Positions 7,032 to 14,475 of a stretch of 64,000 nucleotides of DNA are shown in pieces. Positions within the stretch are counted from its first letter, which is position 1. Every line of letters begins with the position of its first letter. The notes under the pieces were generated by a model that ran no database searches, was not told where the DNA came from, and worked only from the letters and a program-made list of their open reading frames with translations. The position numbers were made by a program, and so were the translations under genes. This DNA comes from a virus. The stretch lies in the IMG/VR virus record IMGVR_UViG_3300020391_000003, positions 120,325 to 184,324 of that record. One strand, 5' to 3'.

Positions 7032-8291
7032 ATGAGCAAAAAAACGTTTCTACCCGAGATAACAGAAAATAAGAAGCTTGCGGTTTTAAGCCAGGTGATA
7101 GATTGGGGCTTAGATCAAGCGAATGTGCCTGAAACATGGAAAACAACACAGGGAGAAGGAATTACTATTCTGGTGATTGACACAGGATTTCCTACTCACG
7201 ATGATATAGGTGATAATGCAATTAAAGGAAAAAATTGTATTCCCACAGAGCCTTTAGAAGATGAAAATGGTCACCAAAGTCACTGCGTGGGAATAATTTG
7301 TGCTAAAAACAATAACCAGGGAATGGTAGGTGTTGCGCCGAAAGCTAAAGCTCTTTGCGTAAAAGCTCTATCAAAATTTGGATCTGGAACCTATGCGCAG
7401 TTAGCAGAAGCCTTGCAATATGCAATCGAAACAAAACCAGATATAGTTTCTATGAGTCTTGGAGGCAACTCTTACGATGCAGATATGCATGAAAAGATAA
7501 AGCAATTATATAAAATGAATATTCCAGTAATTTGTGCTGCAGGAAATACCGGAAGAGGAGGAGTAAACTGGCCTGCTGCATATCCCCAAACAATTGCGGT
7601 AGCAGCTCATGATAAACATGGTAAAATAGCTCGGTTTTCTTCTAGAGGAGAAAGAGTAGAATGGGCTGCACCAGGAGTAGATATTTACAGCACATATTTG
7701 AATAATGGTTATAGAAGTTTAAACGGCACTTCTATGGCTTGCCCCTTTATTGCTGGTGTCGTCGCTTTAATGCTTGCCAAACACAAAAAACAAGAATCAG
7801 AAACTGGAAAAAATAACTGCAAAACCGTTGCTCAAATGAGGGAGCATTTATTAAAATATACCTTAGACAAAGGAATGCAGGGTAAAGATTCTTCTTGGGG
7901 TTATGGGGTGATTGATGTTGAGGGGCTTATTAGTGGAAAAAAACCAAAACCCAAGCCAGAGCCCAAGCCAGAGCCCAAGCCAGAGCCCAAGCCAGAGCCC
8001 AAGCCAGAGCCCAAGCCAGAGCCCAAGCCAGAGCCCAAGCCAGAGCCAGATATACCGCATCCATATCCAGAACCAGATATACCGCATCCATATCCAGAGC
8101 GAGAACCAGATTCTGAAGATGCAATCCATGCAGAACTCTGGCGAAAAATATTAATGGGTGTTGGGTTGCTAATTGCAGCTGGTCTAAGTATGTTTGGTGT
8201 AAGTCAATGCAATAAAGAAGAGCCCGTTGATTGGGACAAAAGATTTGAAGAAGAAATGGAAAGGAAAAATAAAAATGGGACCAATCCTTAA
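7032..8291 (+). CDS. Membrane-anchored subtilisin-like serine protease (S8)
   Basis: 419 residues. The catalytic triad is visible: Asp50 (LVIDTGFPTHDD), His81 (GHQSHCVGI) and Ser234 (NGTSMACPF), with Asn172 (AAGN) for the oxyanion hole. Only about 45 residues precede the core and no signal peptide is seen, like intracellular subtilisins. After residue 300 comes a proline-rich linker (KPEP repeats, then two DIPHPYPE units). A C-terminal membrane segment follows (about 375-392, ILMGVGLLIAAGLSMFGV), then a charged tail. It is first in a coupled operon with three small membrane-associated proteins. A role in virion maturation, lysis or host takeover is possible; the substrate is unknown. Confidence 0.85.
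   Translation: MSKKTFLPEITENKKLAVLSQVIDWGLDQANVPETWKTTQGEGITILVIDTGFPTHDDIGDNAIKGKNCIPTEPLEDENGHQSHCVGIICAKNNNQGMVGVAPKAKALCVKALSKFGSGTYAQLAEALQYAIETKPDIVSMSLGGNSYDADMHEKIKQLYKMNIPVICAAGNTGRGGVNWPAAYPQTIAVAAHDKHGKIARFSSRGERVEWAAPGVDIYSTYLNNGYRSLNGTSMACPFIAGVVALMLAKHKKQESETGKNNCKTVAQMREHLLKYTLDKGMQGKDSSWGYGVIDVEGLISGKKPKPKPEPKPEPKPEPKPEPKPEPKPEPKPEPKPEPDIPHPYPEPDIPHPYPEREPDSEDAIHAELWRKILMGVGLLIAAGLSMFGVSQCNKEEPVDWDKRFEEEMERKNKNGTNP
7950..8045 (+). repeat. 12-bp tandem repeat (8 units) encoding KPEP linker
   Basis: Eight perfect units of CCCAAGCCAGAG, followed by two 27-bp units (8046-8099). They encode the rigid linker between the protease domain and the membrane anchor. Copy number could change by slippage. 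Confidence 0.85.
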
Positions 8292-8709
8292 TACTATAAT
8301 AGGCGCAGGGATAAAACTCGGGTGTAATTTACTAAACGCATGGTTGGAACAAAAAAGGCAAGATCAGCTCGCTTTGGCAGCAAGAGATGAAAAAATGTTG
8401 GACGCCTTAATTAAAAGTCAATCAGAAAACGCAAAAGATCCCTTTGTACAGGTCACAAGACGAGTGCTCTTCATGAGCATAACTTTTACGATGTGTTTTT
8501 TAATGATATATTATGCAATGAACCCTGATATAACATACAATCTTATTGTTCCAAAAGGAGATTCTGCTAAATGGGGATTTTTTAGTTGGATATTTGGTGG
8601 AAATGAATGGGAGATGGTTCAAATGACAGGAGGATTAATGTTAGCATCTTTTATGGATTTATGTTTTATGGTTGTAGGTTTTTATGCAATACCTAGCAAA
8701 AGAAGATGA
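8275..8709 (+). CDS. Two-TM membrane protein, holin-like candidate
   Basis: 144 residues using the ATG at 8275, preceded by AGGA (8261-8264 area), which fits better than an ATT-rich start 48 bases upstream. It overlaps the end of the protease gene by 17 bp. An amphipathic N-terminal part (MGPILNTIIGAGIKLG) is followed by two hydrophobic segments (about 67-85, VLFMSITFTMCFLMIYYAM, and 118-137, MTGGLMLASFMDLCFMVVGF) and a basic end, PSKRR. Size, topology and coupling to a lipoprotein gene recall lysis cassettes, but no endolysin is adjacent, so holin is a suggestion only. Confidence 0.6.
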   Translation: MGPILNTIIGAGIKLGCNLLNAWLEQKRQDQLALAARDEKMLDALIKSQSENAKDPFVQVTRRVLFMSITFTMCFLMIYYAMNPDITYNLIVPKGDSAKWGFFSWIFGGNEWEMVQMTGGLMLASFMDLCFMVVGFYAIPSKRR

Positions 8710-8933
8710 GATTTTTATTGATTTTATTATTATTTTTTAATGGATGTGGTGGAAAGTTTTTACAGAAATCAGAAGATTTAAAAGAAATAAATTCTACAAT
8801 TGAACCCGAGAATGTACTATCTATTGTAAAGCAAGTTAATGATTATGATCATACTTCGCCTTGGATTTGGTTTGGCATAATTATTGGTTTTGTTTGTTTA
8901 TTCTGTTTTGCTCCACTACTATTAAAAAAATGA
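8706..8933 (+). CDS. Small lipoprotein with C-terminal membrane segment
   Basis: 75 residues. A short hydrophobic signal leads to a lipobox-like FFNGC, placing the lipidated Cys at about residue 14, then a hydrophilic stretch and a C-terminal hydrophobic segment (about 53-72, WIWFGIIIGFVCLFCFAPLL) ending KK. N-terminal lipidation plus a C-terminal anchor is the layout of unimolecular spanins, though the span is much shorter than known ones. ATG overlaps the preceding TGA (ATGA). Function unknown. Confidence 0.55.
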   Translation: MRFLLILLLFFNGCGGKFLQKSEDLKEINSTIEPENVLSIVKQVNDYDHTSPWIWFGIIIGFVCLFCFAPLLLKK

Positions 8934-9520
8934 ATATTGGATTAGATATAATTAGCGTATTAACTGGTGTTGTTTCGGCTGCTACGGCTGTTTTAGGTAT
9001 GTGGTTAAAAGTAAAGTATGACGAGAGAAAAAGTAAGGAATTTAATTATGATCCATCTGCACATAGCAATGTAGTTGCGGCTTTAGATTTTGTAATGGAT
9101 AACACTGATTGTGATCGAGCATATGTTATGGAATTTCATAATGGAGAGCATTATTTTTCAGGAAGAGGTCAGCAGAAATTGAGCTGTACCTATGAGGTAA
9201 TTAGCGAAGGAATAAGCTCTGAATGTCATTCTATGCAAAATATTAGAATATCAAATTTTCATGCAATGATAAAAGATATAGCAGAAAATAAAACTTTTAT
9301 ATGCGAAGATACAGAAAATTATAATGAGGATATAGCGTTTAAATCATTTTTACAGCAAAAAGGCGTAGAGAGTATGTTTGCTAGGCCAGTAAAAACTTTA
9401 AATGGAAAAATCCTTGGCATTATCTGCTTGGAATATGTCAAAGAAAAGAGATTATGGGGCGTTGAGGTAGAAGACTTTGTAAGAAAACAGGCTCGAGTAA
9501 TTAGCGGCTATTTGATATAA
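8930..9520 (+). CDS. Membrane-anchored GAF-like protein
   Basis: 196 residues. The ATG at 8930 is chosen because it overlaps the upstream TGA as ATGA; the longer frame starts inside that gene. An N-terminal hydrophobic helix (about 5-25, LDIISVLTGVVSAATAVLGM) precedes a soluble domain with GAF-like features: RAYVMEFHNGEHYF near the start, a variable loop, then MFARPVKTLNGKILGIICLEY and a closing helix. GAF domains bind small molecules or mediate dimerisation. It is last in the protease operon, so it could sense a ligand for the system. Moderate confidence on fold, low on role. Confidence 0.6.
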   Translation: MNIGLDIISVLTGVVSAATAVLGMWLKVKYDERKSKEFNYDPSAHSNVVAALDFVMDNTDCDRAYVMEFHNGEHYFSGRGQQKLSCTYEVISEGISSECHSMQNIRISNFHAMIKDIAENKTFICEDTENYNEDIAFKSFLQQKGVESMFARPVKTLNGKILGIICLEYVKEKRLWGVEVEDFVRKQARVISGYLI

Positions 9521-9539
9521 TTTTATTTTTTATTATAAT
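9512..9539 (+). promoter_or_regulatory. Sigma70-like promoter for zinc-ribbon/sigma operon
   Basis: TTGATA (9512-9517), a 16-bp spacer, then TATAAT (9534-9539), 8 nt before the ATG at 9548. The predicted transcript is near-leaderless. Confidence 0.55.
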
Positions 9540-9547
9540 ATATCATT

Positions 9548-9913
9548 ATGGCTTTTTCTTACTGTCCACATTGTGGTTTCAAAAATATGTATTCGATACA
9601 AGCGCCCAAATTTTGTGGCGGTTGTGGCGAAAGTTTAAATGTCTTATCTGCAGCAAAGCAAAAAAAATCTAAGCCTGCTGTAAGATCAAGAGCTCCTCGA
9701 GAACGAATTAAAGAACAATCTTACGATCCAGACGGACTAGATATCTTTGAAGTCCCAGAAATATCTAAATTATCTTATAGTATAGAGGTCGATAAGATTT
9801 CATTTGATCTAAAAGATGTATTGCCCTCTGAAGAAGAATTAGATAACATGAAAAAGTCAGAAACGCAAAAACCCAAAAAATTAGCTAAGCGTGGAAGACC
9901 CAGAAAATCATAA
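9548..9913 (+). CDS. Zinc-ribbon protein with AT-hook-like tail
   Basis: 121 residues. Cys6, Cys9, Cys23 and Cys26 (YCPHCG and FCGGCG) form a short zinc ribbon. The middle is acidic and probably disordered, and the end KRGRPRKS resembles an AT-hook (GRP core) that binds the minor groove of AT-rich DNA. It overlaps the sigma-like gene by 23 bp, so it may act with that factor as a transcription or DNA-binding accessory. That role is inferred from context. Confidence 0.65.
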   Translation: MAFSYCPHCGFKNMYSIQAPKFCGGCGESLNVLSAAKQKKSKPAVRSRAPRERIKEQSYDPDGLDIFEVPEISKLSYSIEVDKISFDLKDVLPSEEELDNMKKSETQKPKKLAKRGRPRKS

Positions 9914-10634
9914 CTTCTCTTACGAAGACAAGTCTGAAGAAATTGATTTAGAAATAAAAAAGAGGCGAGGAAAATGGTTCCTTGATTCTTTAGCTTGGTT
10001 TGACTTTGAAGATGTTGAGCAAATTATAAAAGCTCATATTTATAAGAAATGGCATCAATGGGATCAGTCGAGGTCATTAAAGCCTTGGATAAATAAAATT
10101 ATCACAAATCAGATGAAAAATATATTGCGCAATAATTACAGTAATTTTGTGCGCCCATGCCTGAATTGTCCGTTTAATCAGTCTTGCGCAACTAAAGGCG
10201 GTGGAGAAGCTTCCTTGTGTGGCTTTACAAAAAGTGGCCTACAAGACTCTACTTGTCCGCTTTATGCAAAATGGGAAAGAACAAAAAAACCAGCTTACGG
10301 AATAAAAATGGCTTTAGCTTTAGAAAATCACTCGCATGAAGTATGCTCTATGCCAGATCAAAATTTTGATATTTTAGAAGCTCAAGATAAGTTGAATCAA
10401 TATATGAAGAAAGATCTTTCATCTAAACAATACCAAGTATATGAATTATTATTTGTAAAACATATGGACGAAGAAGAGGTTGCTAAAAAAATGGGATATA
10501 AAACAAGCGAAAAGGGTAGAAAGGCTGGATACAAGCAAATCAAAAATTTAAAGAAAATATTTAAACAAAAAGCTCAAGAAATATTGAAAAATCAAGACAT
10601 AATTACTGTTAGAGCGGTTACGCCATGGAATTAA
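9891..10634 (+). CDS. Sigma-factor-like protein with cysteine-rich insert
   Basis: 247 residues starting at GTG 9891, inside the end of the zinc-ribbon gene. Residues 38-85 (FEDVEQIIKAHIYKKW, SLKPWINKIITNQMKNIL) match the helical region 2 of ECF/sigma70-family factors, which binds the -10 element. Residues 177-225 (LSSKQYQVYELLFVKHMDEE) look like a region 4 helix-turn-helix. Between them Cys90, 93, 99, 110 and 122 may bind a metal, which is unusual. T4 and relatives use a divergent sigma (gp55) for late genes; by analogy this is the best candidate to read the GTGTA promoters. Upstream of terminase and capsid genes. Confidence 0.7.
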   Translation: MEDPENHNFSYEDKSEEIDLEIKKRRGKWFLDSLAWFDFEDVEQIIKAHIYKKWHQWDQSRSLKPWINKIITNQMKNILRNNYSNFVRPCLNCPFNQSCATKGGGEASLCGFTKSGLQDSTCPLYAKWERTKKPAYGIKMALALENHSHEVCSMPDQNFDILEAQDKLNQYMKKDLSSKQYQVYELLFVKHMDEEEVAKKMGYKTSEKGRKAGYKQIKNLKKIFKQKAQEILKNQDIITVRAVTPWN

Positions 10635-11677
10635 GCGAGCAACAAAAACAGATAGTTAGAGAAAATGCTTCCTCGATAAGCGATCTAACAGAACTAACTA
10701 GATTGGCTTTTCCTGATGCAGAAAAGATTGATGGAAGAAGTAAGCAGGGCAGGGCGGTCAGAGAGTTTCTTTTGAATAACGAAATAGAATATGAGACAAA
10801 GCATATATATCCAAAAGAAGATATACAGCTTACGCAAGAGCAAAAAGAATTTATTGATCAGTCTGTTTTAAGCGGAATGACCTGCGCTCAGGCAGCTTCT
10901 GTACTTTTCCCAGATATAAGGGTTACTCATAATGCAAAAGAATATCAAGCTGTATTTGAATACGTTGATACAAATGAAAATATTAAAACACCAGCTTCTG
11001 AGGACGCCATAAACAAAAGATACTCTCCTCCCAAAGCAATAAGTAAAATCATAAAAAAAATAAATGATTATGCTCAAACATCAATAAATGAAGACAAGAT
11101 GACAATCATAGAAAAAAGAGGAGTAGAATCTCTAGGAAACTTTCTATCATCTCCTAGATTTATTCAAATTATAAATAATTATGATAGTCAAGCTGATAGA
11201 GATTTATTTGAAGCAGAATTTGTTAGAGCTACTTGGGATAAGCCAGATTTAACGTCTGATGAAATTAACTTGTATATCAATGTTTGTATAGATTATATTC
11301 ACCTGAAAAATATTCAAAGCGCAATTAACAAATTAAACAGAATGTTTGACGAAGCAGAAGATCAACAAGACTTAACTGTGAGACTTGCAGAACTACTAAA
11401 AACAAAAAGCGAAGAATATAATCAATGTGAAAAACGCATGGAGTCTTTGATTCAAAAGCTTCAGGGAGATAGATCAAAAAGGATATCAAGCAAACAACAA
11501 CAAAACGCTAATATACTAGCTTTAGTTCAATTGTTTCAAGAGGAAGAAGAACGCAAAGTTATGATTAAGATTGCCGAGCTTCAAAAGCAAGCAGCTAGAG
11601 AAGAGGCAGATAAACTAGAATCTATGCCAGACTGGAAAGCTAGGGTATTAGGAATTTCTAAAGAAGATGTCATATAA
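10625..11677 (+). CDS. HTH-type protein, terminase small subunit candidate
   Basis: 350 residues. Two N-terminal segments look like an internal duplication: about 4-52 (SEQQKQIVRENASSISDL...LAFPD) and 69-118 (TQEQKEFIDQSVLSGMT...VLFPD), each with a helix-turn-helix feel. The remainder is helical and charged with a probable coiled coil around 215-325. It overlaps the sigma-like gene by 10 bp and the ERCC4 nuclease by 11 bp, two genes before the large terminase. The small-terminase role rests on position and HTH appearance only. Confidence 0.5.
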   Translation: MELSEQQKQIVRENASSISDLTELTRLAFPDAEKIDGRSKQGRAVREFLLNNEIEYETKHIYPKEDIQLTQEQKEFIDQSVLSGMTCAQAASVLFPDIRVTHNAKEYQAVFEYVDTNENIKTPASEDAINKRYSPPKAISKIIKKINDYAQTSINEDKMTIIEKRGVESLGNFLSSPRFIQIINNYDSQADRDLFEAEFVRATWDKPDLTSDEINLYINVCIDYIHLKNIQSAINKLNRMFDEAEDQQDLTVRLAELLKTKSEEYNQCEKRMESLIQKLQGDRSKRISSKQQQNANILALVQLFQEEEERKVMIKIAELQKQAAREEADKLESMPDWKARVLGISKEDVI

Positions 11678-12587
11678 ATGCAAAGTCTGCGAGCAAGTCT
11701 TTGATGAAGAAAAACAACTTCACATGCATTTACGTTCGCATAAATTAATGCTTTCCGAGTATTATCTAAAATATTATCCGAGAAAAAATCTATATACTGG
11801 AGAGCCTTTACCTTTTAAAACTAAAGAACAATATTTCTCAAAAGACTTTTCTCATAGACAACAGTTATTAAATTGGTGCAAAGAAAATGAACCAGAAACT
11901 GTAAAAGAATATATTCTAAAATTACTGCAAAATAGAATACAAAAAAAGAATTTAAAGTATGGCCCATCTCATTTAGAATTGGAGCTTCACGATTTACCAA
12001 CAATAGAAATTTATCAAAAGCATTTTGGATCATATACTGCGGCCTGTAAAGCTGCTGGAGTAAACCCAATGTTTGGATCTCGTTTGCCTGATGAGTGGTC
12101 AAATCGATCTTATAAAAATGTAAAGGTTTTTATTGATACAAGAGAGCAACAGCCTCTAAAGTTTACTAACTCTGAATCGTTAAAGTTGGATTTTGGAGAC
12201 TATGCAGTGGGCAAAGAATATTACGATTATACTTATGTGGATAGAAAGGGAGAACAAGATTTTAAATCAACTTTGAGTAAAAATAATTTAGAAAGATTTA
12301 CTTATGAACTGAAAAGGGCAAGGGATTTCGATAGTTATTTATTTGTTGTTACTGAGGGGAGTATTAGAGATATAGAGAAGCATAATAGGTGGACTCATCA
12401 TACTTCAAATATGAAATATATTTATCATAACATGCGAGAGCTCGCGCACAAGTTTTGTGGAAATTGTCAGTTTATATTTACTAAAAATAGAGAAGAATCC
12501 GAGCATATAATCCCAAAAATACTGGTACTTGGCAAAAGATTATGGGATGTAGATATGCAATATTATATAGATAGAAAGATGATATAA
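11667..12587 (+). CDS. ERCC4-type nuclease with N-terminal C2H2 zinc finger
   Basis: 306 residues. A classical C2H2 finger (Cys5, Cys8, His21, His25) opens the protein. The C-terminal half has ERCC4/XPF-family signatures: VFIDTREQQ (Asp157), LDFGDYAVG (Asp178) and VDRKGEQDF (Asp192-Arg-Lys194), matching the GDX(n)ERKX3D pattern with Asp for Glu. XPF-type nucleases cut branched DNA. Lying directly before the large terminase (1-bp TAATG-style overlap), it may resolve branches during packaging or recombination. The finger-nuclease fusion is unusual. Good confidence on the nuclease. Confidence 0.75.
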   Translation: MSYKCKVCEQVFDEEKQLHMHLRSHKLMLSEYYLKYYPRKNLYTGEPLPFKTKEQYFSKDFSHRQQLLNWCKENEPETVKEYILKLLQNRIQKKNLKYGPSHLELELHDLPTIEIYQKHFGSYTAACKAAGVNPMFGSRLPDEWSNRSYKNVKVFIDTREQQPLKFTNSESLKLDFGDYAVGKEYYDYTYVDRKGEQDFKSTLSKNNLERFTYELKRARDFDSYLFVVTEGSIRDIEKHNRWTHHTSNMKYIYHNMRELAHKFCGNCQFIFTKNREESEHIIPKILVLGKRLWDVDMQYYIDRKMI

Positions 12588-14458
12588 TGGTTTGGGAAAC
12601 AGGAAATCAATTATCTAGATCTTCTGAGAAAGATTTTAATGAAGAGCTGACAAAAATCAAAGGCTTTATTGACGAAAAAGATGCAAAAATATTACTGTAT
12701 AAATTTTTAAGAGAAAACATAACTTTTACAGCAGACTTAGTAAGCGGAGTAAAACTATTTCCATTTCAGCACATGGCAATTAAATCCATGTTTAATACGG
12801 ATTACTTTATGGGAGTATGGAGTCGAGGTATGAGTAAATCTTTTACCACAGCAATTTTTGCTTATCTGGATGCAATGCTTAATCAAGGAGTTGAGATAGG
12901 TATTTTATCTAAATCATTTCGTCAAGCAAAAATGATATTCAAAAAAATAGAAGATATAGCTTCTAAGCCTGGCGCTGCATATTTGTCTCAATGCATAACT
13001 CATAAATCAAAAAGTAATGATGAATGGCTTCTGGAAATTGGTTCTAGCCGTATTCGTGCATTACCTTTGGGCGATGGAGAAAAACTAAGAGGATTTAGAT
13101 TTCACAGAATCATTATTGATGAGTTCGCATTGATGCCAGAAAGAATATATAATGAGGTTATAATTCCGTTTTTGAGTGTTGTTGAAAATCCAACTCAAAG
13201 AGAAGAGCTTTTTAATGTAGAAACGCAATTGATTAATGACGGTAAAATGAAAGAAGAAGATCGTCATGTTTGGAAAAACAATAAATTGATTGCATTAAGT
13301 TCTGCAAGCTACAAATTTGAATATATGTATAAAGCATACGAGCAATTTGAGCATCTAATTCAGGCAGGAAGCACAAGGCAGAGTGATGCGCATAGAGTTA
13401 TTATGCAATTTAGTTATGATTGCGCTCCAAAGCAACTTTATGATCAAAATCTTTTGGATCAAGCAAAATCAACAATGAGTCAAAGCCAGTTTGATCGAGA
13501 GTTTGGTTCTATATTTACTGATGATAGCAGCGGTTATTTTAAAACTTCCAAAATGGCTTCATGTACTCTTAAAGACGGAGAAACGCCTACTGTAGAAGTT
13601 TGTGGAGAAGTAGGAGCAAAATATATTCTTGCATTTGACCCAAGTTGGGCAGAAAGTGAAAGCAGCGACGATTTTGCAATGATGGTTTTAAAATTAAATG
13701 ACGATAAGAAGATTGGAACAGTTGTTCATAGTTATGCTTTAAGTGGTGCAAATTTAAAGCAACATATATTTTATTTTTATTATTTATTAAAACATTTTAA
13801 TATTGTATCTATCGTTGGAGATTATAATGGAGGTGTTCAGTTTATTAATGCTTGTAATGAAAGTAGTTTATTCAAAAAAAATAAATTAAATATAAAATGT
13901 TTAAATACTAACTTTGATGATATAGAAAATTATCAACAAAAATTAGCAGAAGGAAAAAAAGAATATAATTTAAAAGATAAAACTATTTGTTATTTGAGAA
14001 AACCAACAAGCCAATGGATCAGGGTGGCCAATGAATTGCTGCAAGCAAACTTTGATCATCATAGAATATTTTTTGGTTCCAGGGCAATTGATGATGCATA
14101 CAATGAGCAGCGACAAAAAAAGATACCAATTCAGGATATTAATTTTCTGAGAACATCTCAGAGTTTAGAACGTCAAACTAATGCCGCAAAGATGATTGAT
14201 TTCGTGGAGCATCAGTTTGATATGATGAACTTAATCAAAACACAATGCTCTTTAATTCAAATCACTACATCAGCTGGTGGAACGCAAACATTTGATCTGC
14301 CGCCAACATTAAAAAGACAGACTGGGCCAGAAAAAGCAAGAAAAGATAGTTATTCTGCATTAATACTTGGCAATTGGATGGTTAAGTTGTACTATGATAT
14401 AGTGAACGTAAAAACTGATAATGTTAACTATACCTTTACTCCCATGTTTATAAACTAG
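12587..14458 (+). CDS. terL: Terminase large subunit
   Basis: 623 residues. The ATPase domain has a Walker A-like WSRGMSKSF (78-86) and Walker B RIIIDEF (174-180, Asp178-Glu179). The RNase H-fold nuclease follows with Asp351 (LAFDPSWAE), Asp412 (IVGDYNGG) and Asp587 (RKDSYSALIL), the usual three metal ligands. It powers DNA translocation into the prohead and cuts the concatemer. Walker A has Ser/Met in place of the common Gly/Lys spacing, as in several T4-like terminases. The ATG overlaps the preceding stop. Very likely. Confidence 0.9.
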   Translation: MVWETGNQLSRSSEKDFNEELTKIKGFIDEKDAKILLYKFLRENITFTADLVSGVKLFPFQHMAIKSMFNTDYFMGVWSRGMSKSFTTAIFAYLDAMLNQGVEIGILSKSFRQAKMIFKKIEDIASKPGAAYLSQCITHKSKSNDEWLLEIGSSRIRALPLGDGEKLRGFRFHRIIIDEFALMPERIYNEVIIPFLSVVENPTQREELFNVETQLINDGKMKEEDRHVWKNNKLIALSSASYKFEYMYKAYEQFEHLIQAGSTRQSDAHRVIMQFSYDCAPKQLYDQNLLDQAKSTMSQSQFDREFGSIFTDDSSGYFKTSKMASCTLKDGETPTVEVCGEVGAKYILAFDPSWAESESSDDFAMMVLKLNDDKKIGTVVHSYALSGANLKQHIFYFYYLLKHFNIVSIVGDYNGGVQFINACNESSLFKKNKLNIKCLNTNFDDIENYQQKLAEGKKEYNLKDKTICYLRKPTSQWIRVANELLQANFDHHRIFFGSRAIDDAYNEQRQKKIPIQDINFLRTSQSLERQTNAAKMIDFVEHQFDMMNLIKTQCSLIQITTSAGGTQTFDLPPTLKRQTGPEKARKDSYSALILGNWMVKLYYDIVNVKTDNVNYTFTPMFIN

Positions 14459-14475
14459 GTGTACCTTTCTTGTAA
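14459..14475 (+). promoter_or_regulatory. GTGTA-class promoter (offset copy)
   Basis: GTGTACC begins at 14459, 17 nt before the ATG at 14476. The ATA part is weak, so this is a less certain member of the class. Confidence 0.4.

Noticed and set aside
7863-8154. Three overlapping open frames (both strands) across the PEPK region
   Set aside because: They consist of repeated SQSP, ALAW and GLWL words produced by reading the 12-bp repeat in other frames; the protease frame explains the DNA.
8227-8274. Longer N-terminus for the membrane protein
   Set aside because: The extra residues are charged, overlap the protease tail and lack a ribosome site; the ATG at 8275 has AGGA.
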